A DNA stretch of 64,000 nucleotides from Rhodospirillales bacterium (GTDB lineage Bacteria; Pseudomonadota; Alphaproteobacteria; Rhodospirillales; Magnetospirillaceae), in NCBI GenBank assembly GCA_019455065.1, contig JACFNC010000013.1, positions 43,886 to 107,885 of the forward strand. The letters are read 5' to 3'. Position numbers and translations under genes: made by a program. This document shows, piece after piece, positions 48,180 through 56,635 of this stretch. Numbering within the stretch: the stretch's first letter is position 1; each line of letters opens with the position of its first letter. The notes under the pieces are model-generated. The model ran no database searches, was not told where the DNA came from, and saw nothing but the letters and a program-made list of their open reading frames with translations.

Positions 48180-49229
48180 CTAGCCGGCACCGTTCGCGAC
48201 GGTGTCGAGTGCCGGCGCGGCCGCCGCCTCCGCCTTGGTGCCCAGGCGCATGCGTCGCCGTGTCGGGAAGAGGTGGAGGTCGTAGCGATGCGCCACCCAT
48301 CCCCAGATTCCCTTCGGAGCCTTCAGCATCACGACCACCGCGACCGCGCCCAGTACCACCAGATACCAGGTGCCGAAATCGGCCAGGAGGTAACGCAGCA
48401 GGAAATAGACGGCGGTGCCGACGATGGGGCCCTCGATGGTGCCGATTCCGCCGATGGTGACGATGAAGATCATCAGCACCGTCCATTCGATCGAAAACGC
48501 CGCATCCGGGGAAATCCGCAGCTTGATCAGATAGATGAGGGCGCCCACCAGTCCCAGTCCGGCGGCCGAGGCGACGTACACGAGCAGCTTGACGCGGTCC
48601 ACCTCGACGCCAAGGCTGGCCGATGCCGCCTCGCTGTCGCGGATGGCGGTAAGGGCGAGGCCGTGCCGGAAGGTCAGGAAAAGGTACATCCCCATGGTCA
48701 GGCCCACGCCCGCGGCCAGCGCCATCCAGTAGATGACCGCCTCGCGCTCCCACGCCGGCACGCCGACGATGACGCTGGTCAGGCTCTCGCCCGAACCGCC
48801 GCCGAGCGCGGGGACGTTGGCCATCACCAGCCGCAGGACGTCCGCCACGACCCAGGTGCCGATGGCGAAGTAAGGGCCCTTGAGCACGAACACCAGACGC
48901 GACAGCGGCGCCGCCATGACGGCCGCGACCAACCCGGCCACGGGAACGGCGAGGAACGGATGGACGCCGGCGTGCAGCGACAGGATGAGAAGCGCATAGG
49001 CGCCGATGCCCACATAGGCGTGCTGTCCGATCGAAATCATCCCGCCGTACCCGGCGAGGAGGTTCCACATCTGGGCCAGGGCGATCAGATAGGCGAATTC
49101 CGCGATCAGGCGCAGCTCGCCGCGCCCGAGCCACCACGGCGCGGCCGCCAGCACCAGAATCAGCAGGGTTGCGACCAGCCAGAAGCCGCGGGACAGGGGG
49201 GTGGCGCGTTCGACGACGGTGCCTTTCAT
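48180..49229 (-). CDS. livM: ABC transporter permease, LivM type
   Basis: This 349-residue inner-membrane permease has about ten hydrophobic segments and Liv motifs NLLAGYGGMISIGQHAYVG, FVLKGPYFAIGTWVVADVL and the coupling loop FIVTIGGIGTIEGPIVGT. The start overlaps the livH stop as ATGA. It is part of the second importer of the window. Confidence 0.88.
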   Translation of the reverse strand: MKGTVVERATPLSRGFWLVATLLILVLAAAPWWLGRGELRLIAEFAYLIALAQMWNLLAGYGGMISIGQHAYVGIGAYALLILSLHAGVHPFLAVPVAGLVAAVMAAPLSRLVFVLKGPYFAIGTWVVADVLRLVMANVPALGGGSGESLTSVIVGVPAWEREAVIYWMALAAGVGLTMGMYLFLTFRHGLALTAIRDSEAASASLGVEVDRVKLLVYVASAAGLGLVGALIYLIKLRISPDAAFSIEWTVLMIFIVTIGGIGTIEGPIVGTAVYFLLRYLLADFGTWYLVVLGAVAVVVMLKAPKGIWGWVAHRYDLHLFPTRRRMRLGTKAEAAAAPALDTVANGAG

Positions 49230-50098
49230 GCGTCCCTCGTTCGCGCGAACAAACCTTGCGGGCGCATGACCAGCACGGCAAGGAACGCCAGGTGCCCGGT
49301 CAGGATGCCCCAGCCGGGGTCGAGCCGGAAGCCGATCGACTGCGACACTCCCAGCAGCACGCCTCCCGCCAGGGTGCCCCACAGCGAGCCCATGCCGCCG
49401 ATGATCACGGCCTCGAAGGCGAACAGAAGCTGGCTGGGGCCCATCATCGGGCCGAACGTCGTTCGGATCGCCAGATAGATCCCGGCGATGCCGGTCACCG
49501 CGCAGGCCAGGGCCATCGCCACGGCATAGAGGTGGCGATTGTCGATACCCATGAGCTGCGCCACGGTCTGGTCGTCCGAGGTGGCCCGGAAGGCGCGTCC
49601 CAGCGGCGTGCGCGACAGCAGCAACTCCAGGCCGGCGATCACCGCCACGGCGCTCGCGAACACGAGCAGCGGCAGCCAGCCCACGGCCAGATCGCCCCCC
49701 AGCGCGAGACTGGCCGTCTCGATCACCCCGGCGTCGATGCCACGCGCGTCGGCAGAGAAGCCCTCGAGCAGGAGGTTCTGGATGATCACCGACAGGCCGA
49801 AGGTGACCAGCAACGGCGGCAGCGGATCGTCGCTCAGGACCGGATTGAGGACGTAGCGCTGCAAACCATAGCCGACGACCGTCATCGCCGGCACGACGAC
49901 CAGGGCCGCCGCGAACGCGTTCATGCCCAACGTGGCGACCGTGACCCAGGCCAGGTAGGAGGCGAGGATGATCAAATCGCCATGCGCCACGTTCACCATG
50001 CGCATGATGCCGAAGCTCAGCGACAGCCCGGTCGCGAACAGGGCGTACAGCCCCCCCAGCAGCACCCCTTGCAGAATCGTGTCGATCGCCGCCGCCAT
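49226..50098 (-). CDS. livH: ABC transporter permease, LivH type
   Basis: This 290-residue permease begins GVLLGGLYALFATGLSLSFG, followed by VNVAHGDLIILASYLAW and the coupling loop AVIIGGMGSLWGTLAGGVLL. The start at 50098 lies 2 bases after the livF stop. The long reading frame upstream is livF read out of frame. Confidence 0.88.
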   Translation of the reverse strand: MAAAIDTILQGVLLGGLYALFATGLSLSFGIMRMVNVAHGDLIILASYLAWVTVATLGMNAFAAALVVVPAMTVVGYGLQRYVLNPVLSDDPLPPLLVTFGLSVIIQNLLLEGFSADARGIDAGVIETASLALGGDLAVGWLPLLVFASAVAVIAGLELLLSRTPLGRAFRATSDDQTVAQLMGIDNRHLYAVAMALACAVTGIAGIYLAIRTTFGPMMGPSQLLFAFEAVIIGGMGSLWGTLAGGVLLGVSQSIGFRLDPGWGILTGHLAFLAVLVMRPQGLFARTRDA

Positions 50099-50100
50099 CG

Positions 50101-50799
50101 TCACACCCCGAAATAGGCTGCCGTTATCTGCTCGCGCGTCAGCGAGGCCGGGCGGCCGTGCAGCGAAACCCTGCCTTCCTGCAGGCAATAGACACGGTCG
50201 GCCACGGCCAGGGCCCGGCCCACGTCCTGCTCGACCAGGATGATTGTCGTTCCGTCGGCACGGATGCCGGGAATGGCCTCGTAGATGCTCTTGACGACCA
50301 CCGGCGCGAGACCGAGCGAGATTTCGTCGCACAGCAGCAACGCGGGGTTCGACATCAGCGCCCGGCCGATCGCCACCATCTGCTGCTGACCGCCCGAGAG
50401 CAGCGTCGCGGGCGTCGTCCGGCGCGGCGCCAGAGCCGGGAAAAGATCGAGCACGCGATCGACCGTCCATGGCCCGGGCCGGCGGGTATGGGCGCCGACC
50501 AGCAGATTCTCCTCGACGGACAGGCTCGGGAACAGGCGGCGTCCCTCGGGCACCATGGCGATGCCGGCGGCGACCACGGCCGGTGCGGAAAGGCCCGCGA
50601 TGGGCGCGCCGCGGAATCGGATGCTTCCGGGCGGCGGCCGGACGAGGCCCGAGATGGATTTGAGGAGCGTCGACTTGCCGGCCCCGTTGGCGCCGATGAT
50701 GGCGACGGCCTCGCCCTCGGCGACCTCGAAATCGATGCCGAACAGGGCGCGAAAATCGCCGTAGCCGGCTTCTAGCTTGTGCGTCGACAAGAAACTCAT
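50101..50799 (-). CDS. livF: ABC transporter ATP-binding protein, LivF type
   Basis: This ATPase of 232 residues has Walker A GANGAGKST, signature LSGGQQQMVAIGRAL and Walker B LLLCDEISLGLAP, where Ile replaces the usual Pro after Glu. The start overlaps the livG stop (ATGA). It has normal LivF length. Confidence 0.88.
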   Translation of the reverse strand: MSFLSTHKLEAGYGDFRALFGIDFEVAEGEAVAIIGANGAGKSTLLKSISGLVRPPPGSIRFRGAPIAGLSAPAVVAAGIAMVPEGRRLFPSLSVEENLLVGAHTRRPGPWTVDRVLDLFPALAPRRTTPATLLSGGQQQMVAIGRALMSNPALLLCDEISLGLAPVVVKSIYEAIPGIRADGTTIILVEQDVGRALAVADRVYCLQEGRVSLHGRPASLTREQITAAYFGV

Positions 50800-51515
50800 G
50801 CCGCGGTGCCGATTCCCAGATACACCTGCTGCACGTCTGGGCGCGCCATCACCTCGGCGGGCGGACCCTGGCAGAGCTCGCGCCCGGAGTCCATCGCCAG
50901 CAAGCGGTCGATCACGCTCATCAGCGCATGGACGATATGTTCGATCCAGATGATGGAGACCCCGCTCGCCCGGATGGCGTTGATGATGTCGACCAATTGC
51001 CTGACCTCGGCGTCGGTGAGTCCGCCGGCGATCTCGTCGAGAAGAAGAAGTTTGGGCTGGGTGGCCAGCGCCCGGGCCAATTCCAGTCGCTTGCGGTCCA
51101 GCAGGGTGAGGCTGCCGGCCACCACGTTGGCCTTGTCCGACAGACCGACCCGCCGAAGGATTTCGGCGCAAAGGCCGTAGGAATTGCGTTCGCCTTGGCC
51201 GCCCCCGAAGACGGCGCCGACCACCGTGTTCTCGAACACCGTCATCCCCGAGAACGGATGCGGAATCTGATGGGTCCGGCCGATGCCGCCGCGGCAGCGC
51301 GCGGCCGGTGAGTCGCCGCCGATGTCGCGCCCCTCGAAACGGATCGTCCCGCGGGTCGGCTTCATGCTGCCGGCGATCAGGTTGAACACGGTGGTCTTTC
51401 CCGCACCGTTGGGGCCGATGATCCCCAGCGCCTCGCCTTCGGCCAGTTGGAACGAAACGTCGTCCACGGCCATCAACGAGCCGAACGACTTCGACACGGC
51501 CTGAAAGGCCAGCAT
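50796..51515 (-). CDS. livG: ABC transporter ATP-binding protein, LivG type
   Basis: This ATPase has Walker A GPNGAGKTT, the LivG-type signature LTLLDRKRLELARAL and Walker B LLLLDEIAGGLTD. The ATG at 51515 follows GAGG and begins with the conserved first strand; the alternative ATG at 51539 adds eight residues. The family length is normal at 239 residues. Confidence 0.87.
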   Translation of the reverse strand: MLAFQAVSKSFGSLMAVDDVSFQLAEGEALGIIGPNGAGKTTVFNLIAGSMKPTRGTIRFEGRDIGGDSPAARCRGGIGRTHQIPHPFSGMTVFENTVVGAVFGGGQGERNSYGLCAEILRRVGLSDKANVVAGSLTLLDRKRLELARALATQPKLLLLDEIAGGLTDAEVRQLVDIINAIRASGVSIIWIEHIVHALMSVIDRLLAMDSGRELCQGPPAEVMARPDVQQVYLGIGTAA

Positions 51516-51588
51516 GACCACCTCGTTCTCCCTTCTCACCTGTTCTCGACGGGCGCCGGGCGGGGCGGCGCCACCACCCGGCGGTTCC

Positions 51589-51611
51589 GTCCCCCCGCAA
51601 GAGCGGGGGAC
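51589..51611 (-). other. Intercistronic hairpin after the binding-protein gene
   Basis: GTCCCCCCGC and GCGGGGGAC pair around an AAGA loop with one bulged C. It lies between the binding protein and livG, mirroring the hairpin at 12597 in the other importer operon, and has no T-run. Confidence 0.55.
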
Positions 51612-51614
51612 CCT

Positions 51615-52958
51615 TCAGCTCTTGTACTCGATCGGCTCCAGCCGTCCCTGGGTGGGGATGCCGGGGGCCGCGTTGTTGCTGACCACGGCAAGCTCGTATT
51701 TGTGCTTCCCGCCCCGGCGCCACTGTCCGCCGACCAGCGGGGTCTTGGAGACATTCTTGACCGGCCCGGCCCCCCAGGCGATGGGACCCACGATGCTGTT
51801 GATCTTCGTCGCGGCCAGGCTGTCGCGGATGGCCTCGCGCTTGAGGTCCTGAGTGCGCCCCAGGACGTCGGCCGCGACCTCGAACAGCGCGTGGGCAAAC
51901 CCGATGGGCTGGGTCCACTGCTTGCCGAGGGCGGCCTCGTAGGCCTGGGAAAGGTCCATCGCCGACTGTTTGGTCAGGGATGACGAGAACGGGTGGTTGG
52001 GCGTCCACCACACCTCCGACGAGACCCCGTTGCCGGTGTCGCCCAGGGCCTCGACGGCCACGGGGAACAGCAGCGCCTTGCCGACGGTGGCCACCTTCGG
52101 GCGGAAGCCCTGCTGCATGCCCTGGTTCCAGAACGTCGTGAAGTCGGGGGGAATCGGCACCCCTGTGAGTATCTCCGCCTCGCCGCGCTTGTATGCCGCG
52201 ATCTGGGCGGAGTAGTCGTTCGTGAGGTTCTGGTAGCGGCCGGGGTCGATCACCCTGTAGCCGTTCTTTGCCAGCACCGGCGGGAAGCCGATTTTGGCGT
52301 CGCCCCAGGCGTTGCCGTCGCCGTCGTTGGGCCACAGGCCGGCGACGACCTTGTTGGTCGCCACCGAGTTCCACATGTCGGCGAAGACGCCGATGATGTC
52401 CTCGAGGCCCCAGAAGAAGTGATAGGTCCAGTTGAAGCCGGTCTCGGGCTTGCCGCCCCGGGTGAAGAACCAGGGCTGCCACGGGGCCACCGTCGAGATG
52501 CAGGGGACCTCGTTCAGTTCGCACTGGTCCGATACCGGATTCGTGGTCTCCGGCGTCGAGGCGACCAGCATCAGGTCGACCTTGTCCTTGACGATCAGAT
52601 CGGCGGCGACGTCGGCGGCGCGGTTGGGGTTCGACTGGCTGTCCTTGACGATGATCTCAAGGGGATGCGAGGTCGCGCCGACGCGAATTCCCTTGGCGAA
52701 ATGCTTGCGAATTTCGGTGATGACGAAGACGTCGGCCTCGGCGAACGCGGCCAGCGGCCCCGTGCGCGGCGTGACGTAACCGATCTTGATGGTGCGCGGC
52801 GCGGCGATCGCCGGCCGCCACGCCGCCGCCGTCACGGCGGCGAGGGCCGCGCCGGCGCCGGCCTTGGCGAATTCACGGCGGCTCATCCTGCGGCCAATCA
52901 TCTTGCGGGCCATTCCTTCCCCCATGTCGTTGTCGCCGCGCATGCGGCTGTTGGTCAT
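51615..52958 (-). CDS. Tat-exported substrate-binding protein, Liv/HAAT type
   Basis: This type 1 periplasmic binding protein has a twin-arginine signal (MSRREFAKAGAGAALAAVTA) and a cleavage region AAPRTIKIGYVTPRTGPLAAF. The longest start (52958) gives 447 residues. A start at 52913 (MARKMIGRR), right after GGGGGAAGG, gives 432 and may be the real one, since the direct-repeat element begins only 27 bases before 52958. Tat export suggests folding before export or avoidance of mis-folding in the periplasm. It is separated from the phosphatase gene by 39 bp and carries its own CTTTAG repeat pair, so the importer can be regulated separately. Confidence 0.86.
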   Translation of the reverse strand: MTNSRMRGDNDMGEGMARKMIGRRMSRREFAKAGAGAALAAVTAAAWRPAIAAPRTIKIGYVTPRTGPLAAFAEADVFVITEIRKHFAKGIRVGATSHPLEIIVKDSQSNPNRAADVAADLIVKDKVDLMLVASTPETTNPVSDQCELNEVPCISTVAPWQPWFFTRGGKPETGFNWTYHFFWGLEDIIGVFADMWNSVATNKVVAGLWPNDGDGNAWGDAKIGFPPVLAKNGYRVIDPGRYQNLTNDYSAQIAAYKRGEAEILTGVPIPPDFTTFWNQGMQQGFRPKVATVGKALLFPVAVEALGDTGNGVSSEVWWTPNHPFSSSLTKQSAMDLSQAYEAALGKQWTQPIGFAHALFEVAADVLGRTQDLKREAIRDSLAATKINSIVGPIAWGAGPVKNVSKTPLVGGQWRRGGKHKYELAVVSNNAAPGIPTQGRLEPIEYKS

Positions 52959-52984
52959 TGTGCAGCCAACGAAACCACCGCCCT

Positions 52985-53002
52985 CTTTAGTGGCTCTTTA
53001 GG
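52985..53002. promoter_or_regulatory. Direct-repeat site 1 (CTTTAGN - 4 nt - CTTTAGN)
   Basis: CTTTAGT-GGCT-CTTTAGG lies upstream of the importer operon and overlaps the stop codon of the phosphatase gene. Repeat units start 11 bp apart, the same as at 57662 and 59620. Confidence 0.65.
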
Positions 53003-53795
53003 AAACCGGCCGCCCCGCTTCCCGGAAAAGGATGCGCTCCCGCAGCCGCGCCACCATTTCGCGGCCGCCGGCCAGCACCGGCTCGGGGACCGGCCGGCGG
53101 TCCTTCAGTTCGGCCAGCGAAACCGGCCGGCCCGAGGCGTATTCGATGACTCCGCCGGTCCTGGCGAGCAGGAGGGCGGGCAGGGCGAGGTCCCACAGGT
53201 TGATGACCGGACCGAAGAAGAAGGCCTTGGCCGAACCCTTGGCGAGCAGGCACATCTGGTAGATCGGCGCGCCCAGGCAGTAGACGCGCCCGGGGAAGTC
53301 GATCGTGCATATGCGGTGATGGTCGGTCGGCCCGAAAATGAACGTGTTGGGCTTGAATTCGGGGGCGTAGTCCGGCGCCAGGACCCGCTCGTTGCACCAG
53401 GCGGGACCGTCTTCGGCCGCCCAGAACAGCTCGTCGGTGACCGGATTGAACGAGGCCCCGGCAACCGGCACGTCGCCCCGCATCAGGCACACCGTGGGCG
53501 TCCAAAGTGGCATGCCGGCGGCGAAGGCGCGGCTGCCGTCGAGGGCGTCGACGATCCAGTAATGCGTCTCGCCCTCGGCCGCCGGTCGCGTCTCCTCGGT
53601 CTCCTCGCCGAGATAGCCGTAGGCCGGGGCGAGCGCGGTCAGCGCCAGCTTCAGGAAGTTCTCGACGGCCCCGTCGGCCTCGGTGACCACGCTGAGGTCG
53701 GCCTTCACGCCCTTCGAGACCTTGCCGTAATACAGCAGGGCGAGCTGCCCGGCCTCGCGCACGAGGCGTTTGATGTCCTCGACGTCGACGGTCAT
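52998..53795 (-). CDS. Inositol-monophosphatase-family phosphatase
   Basis: This 265-residue protein has the metal-dependent phosphatase fold of the IMPase/CysQ/FBPase group: ADLSVVTEADGAVENFL, the acidic pair in YLGEETEE, WIVDALDGSRAFAAGMP in place of the usual DPIDGT, and INLWDLALPALLLARTGG near the C-terminus (WD motif). It should hydrolyse a phosphate monoester. Its start overlaps the swivel-subunit stop as ATGA, so it is made together with a phosphorylating enzyme. It may remove the phosphate later in the pathway or act on a side product. Confidence 0.83.
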   Translation of the reverse strand: MTVDVEDIKRLVREAGQLALLYYGKVSKGVKADLSVVTEADGAVENFLKLALTALAPAYGYLGEETEETRPAAEGETHYWIVDALDGSRAFAAGMPLWTPTVCLMRGDVPVAGASFNPVTDELFWAAEDGPAWCNERVLAPDYAPEFKPNTFIFGPTDHHRICTIDFPGRVYCLGAPIYQMCLLAKGSAKAFFFGPVINLWDLALPALLLARTGGVIEYASGRPVSLAELKDRRPVPEPVLAGGREMVARLRERILFREAGRPVS

Positions 53796-55486
53796 GCGCA
53801 GGCGCTCGCCAGGATCTCGACGGTGCCCGCGGCGCCGTCCATGCGGATCAGGTCGCCGTCCTGAATCGACGCCGTCGCGTTCCAGGTGCCCACGACCGCC
53901 GGGATGCCGTATTCACGGGCGGCGATGGCGGCGTGGGTGAGCATGCCGCCGGTATCCGTCACGACGCCGGCAACCTTCAGGAACAGCGGCGTCCAAGCGG
54001 TGCCGGTGTAGGGGCAGACCAGTATTTCGCCGGCCTGCACGTTCGGGAAATCCTCGAACCGCAGCACCACCCGCGCGCGGCCCTCGACCACGCCGGGCGA
54101 GGCCGCGAAGCCTTCGAGCTTCTTCGAAACCTCTTTCTCGCCCTTGGGGTGCAGGACCTCGTCGATGATCCCGAACACCTTGATGGCGATGGGGTCGGTC
54201 ATGGTCTCGGGCACGGCGCCCACGGTCAGCGGCGCCTCCAGTTGCGGCACCGTGCCCCACATCTCCTTGCGCTCGGCGACCAGGGGGCCGACCTGCGGCG
54301 CGTGGTGGTAGATTCCGATCTTCTCGTTTCGCGCGAGGTCGTCGAGGATTTCGGAGAGTTCGGCGAAGGTCAGGAAGAACACGTCCTCGGGCTGCCACAG
54401 CAGGCCGCAGCGCGCGAGGCGACGGCCGCAGCCCATCAGCGCGTAGTGAAGGGCGGCGGTCGAACCCTGGTCGATGTAGAAGCCGTGGTCCTCCTGATAG
54501 GCGTAGACCTTCTGGGCCACCGGCAGCAGGTCGCGGAAGGCCGCGAGATCGGCCGGCGCAAGGGTCTTCTCGAAGGCGGCGATGGCCGCTTCGCGCTCAC
54601 GGTTGACCTGCTGGCGCTGTGCCGCAAGGTCCCATCCCTCGTCGATGCGCCGGAAATAGCTTCGCACCGTCTCGAACACAGGTACCGGATCTTCGCGCCA
54701 CGTCGGGAAGATGACGTCGAGATGGGCGGCGCTGATACGATTGCCGTAGGCGGCAAGGAACGCGTCGAAGTGGACCAACCAGTCGCGGCCGGCGGCGCTG
54801 GCCTCGAGCGCGGCGCGCGCCTCCTTGGCCGGCGCGTCGAGCAGCACCTTGTCGAGCCCGGCGGCGCGGGCCGCCTTCGCCAGTTCCCAAAGAGCCTCGT
54901 CGGTCTTGGCCGGCATGCCGTGGAAGCCCTTGAGCAGGGCGATCATCCCCGCTTCGTCGAGTCCGTGTTCCTTGCAGAAGGCCTCGAAGCCGAGATAGAG
55001 GGCGTCGGCCGGATACATCAGGATGAAATGAATCTCCCAATTCCGCCGGTTGATGTCGTCGGCCCGCCTCAGATGCTCGGCCAGATGCCGCATGCTGAGC
55101 CGGTCGGTGTCGACCGCCGCCAGGGTGTCGAGCCCGGCGCAAACCTCGGCGATGTAACCACGATAGAAGTCGTCCCAGTGGGTCTTGCAGTAATCGAGAA
55201 GCTCGTTGAACTTCTCGGCGCGATCGGCGATCTCAGCCTGATCGTCGATGAGCGCGAAACCGAGATAGACGCGGCCCTTGAAGATCTTCACGTAGGCGCC
55301 CTTCGACGGGGGCAGCGAGGTCTGCTCGGCCGCCACGTGATAGCCCCAGGCGTGGTGCTTCTGGATGGTGGTCATCCCCATCGGCGAAATCGCCACCGGC
55401 TGGTGAAGGTCGTCGCGGAACCAGAAGATCGCGCTGTCGTGTTCGGGGCGCAGCTTGCGCAGCGCGCTGATGCTCGTATCAATCAT
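53792..55486 (-). CDS. PEP-utilising enzyme swivel subunit (phosphohistidine domain)
   Basis: This 564-residue protein contains the mobile phosphohistidine domain of PEP synthase/PPDK-type enzymes near its end: VLVCP-type strand (EILVCPYTGTAWTPLF) and the phospho-acceptor motif GGMLTHAAIAAREYGIPAVV with His518. It lacks the ATP-binding domain, which is encoded separately two genes upstream. The first 400 residues are helical and resemble the substrate side of rifampin phosphotransferase-like and phenylphosphate synthase-like proteins; no TIM barrel for PEP is evident. I infer ATP-dependent phosphorylation of an organic acceptor. The start follows GGGAGG. Confidence 0.8.
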   Translation of the reverse strand: MIDTSISALRKLRPEHDSAIFWFRDDLHQPVAISPMGMTTIQKHHAWGYHVAAEQTSLPPSKGAYVKIFKGRVYLGFALIDDQAEIADRAEKFNELLDYCKTHWDDFYRGYIAEVCAGLDTLAAVDTDRLSMRHLAEHLRRADDINRRNWEIHFILMYPADALYLGFEAFCKEHGLDEAGMIALLKGFHGMPAKTDEALWELAKAARAAGLDKVLLDAPAKEARAALEASAAGRDWLVHFDAFLAAYGNRISAAHLDVIFPTWREDPVPVFETVRSYFRRIDEGWDLAAQRQQVNREREAAIAAFEKTLAPADLAAFRDLLPVAQKVYAYQEDHGFYIDQGSTAALHYALMGCGRRLARCGLLWQPEDVFFLTFAELSEILDDLARNEKIGIYHHAPQVGPLVAERKEMWGTVPQLEAPLTVGAVPETMTDPIAIKVFGIIDEVLHPKGEKEVSKKLEGFAASPGVVEGRARVVLRFEDFPNVQAGEILVCPYTGTAWTPLFLKVAGVVTDTGGMLTHAAIAAREYGIPAVVGTWNATASIQDGDLIRMDGAAGTVEILASACA

Positions 55487-55565
55487 GACTTACCTCCCTG
55501 ACGTCATGCCGGATGACGGTTGGGGGCGGCAGCGGGCCGCCCCCTCCGCCATTCATCGTCGTTGG

Positions 55566-56600
55566 TCAGCGCGACTTGCCCGGCATGGGCGGCAGATTGA
55601 ACAGCTTCTCGGCGTTGCGGCCGAGAATGTTGTCGATCTGGTCCTGGGTCAGTCGGAGCTGGTCGCCGAGGTCGAGGATGCTCTTGATGGCCCCTTCGGG
55701 GTCGCCCACGCGGTGCGCATAGTCGGTGCCGACCATCATGTGCTCGTCGCCCACCCATTCCAGGCAGCACTTCATCGCCGGCAGGTAGAACGAGGTTGTG
55801 TCGGGATAGACCTGGCGCTGGTAGATCAGATCGGGATACTCGTCGAGTTCGAGACCCCATTCCTTCGAGTAGCCCTTCCACGAGTCGCGCAGGCGGCGCA
55901 CCAGGTACGGCACCATGCCGCCCAGGTGGGCGTGGATCATCCGCAGCTTCTTGTGGCGCGAAAAGACGCCATGGAAGATCAGGCTGATCACCGCCATCGT
56001 GGTGTCGAACGTGTAGCCGTAGAGCTGGTAGGGGATCTTCATCTTGTCGAGGATCGAACCCGTCAGCGGCACGGTGGGATGCATCAGGATGGGCAGCCCG
56101 TACTCGGCCGCCATCTGGAAGAGCGGCTCGAACTGCGGGTCGTGCATCGGCGTGCCCTGGACGTTCGAAAACATCTGGATGCCCTTGACGCCCAGGTCCC
56201 TGTAGCAGCGCTCGAGCTCCTTGCAGGCGGCGTCGACGTCCTGATAAGGCAGGGCGGCGTAGGCATAGAGGCGGTGCGGGTATTTCTGGACCGCCTCGGC
56301 GTGGGCGTCGTTGATGCGCTTGGCCCAGTACACGCCCTCCTCGGGCTCGAGCAACTCCGGCCCGGGCACGGTCTTGGACATGATCTGCGTGTCCATCCCG
56401 GCCTTGTCGAGGTCGCGGATGCGCGCGTCGATGTCATAGTGGCCGGGCCGGTCGATGTGGGCGACGATCACATCGCCGCAGTACATGACGTAGGAATTGG
56501 GTCCGGTCTGCTTGGCGCGCACCTTTCCCGGGCGCGCGTTCAAATGCATCAGGTAGTCCCAGGGATAGTAGTGATTGTGAACATCGATGGTTCTGTACAT
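55566..56600 (-). CDS. Amidohydrolase-2 family metal-dependent hydrolase/decarboxylase
   Basis: This 344-residue TIM-barrel enzyme begins with the metal motif DVHNHYYPW (H-x-H type), with further metal/active-site residues in PILMHPTVP, MIHAHLGGM and MVGTDYAHRVGDPEG. These match the ACMSD/gamma-resorcylate-decarboxylase branch of amidohydrolase family 2, which removes CO2 from, or hydrolyses, ring or ring-cleavage acids. It lies between the two dikinase subunit genes, so it works on the same substrate stream. Confidence 0.84.
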   Translation of the reverse strand: MYRTIDVHNHYYPWDYLMHLNARPGKVRAKQTGPNSYVMYCGDVIVAHIDRPGHYDIDARIRDLDKAGMDTQIMSKTVPGPELLEPEEGVYWAKRINDAHAEAVQKYPHRLYAYAALPYQDVDAACKELERCYRDLGVKGIQMFSNVQGTPMHDPQFEPLFQMAAEYGLPILMHPTVPLTGSILDKMKIPYQLYGYTFDTTMAVISLIFHGVFSRHKKLRMIHAHLGGMVPYLVRRLRDSWKGYSKEWGLELDEYPDLIYQRQVYPDTTSFYLPAMKCCLEWVGDEHMMVGTDYAHRVGDPEGAIKSILDLGDQLRLTQDQIDNILGRNAEKLFNLPPMPGKSR

Positions 56601-56635
56601 GGTCGTTCCTTTGCTGGGCTAAGTGTTGGTGTTAC

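Noticed and set aside
50101..52524. An 807-codon minus-strand frame that could be read as a fusion of an unknown domain to LivF
   Set aside because: Only the last 232 codons are LivF-like. The upstream part is livG and the binding protein read out of frame, and an ATGA start for livF is present.
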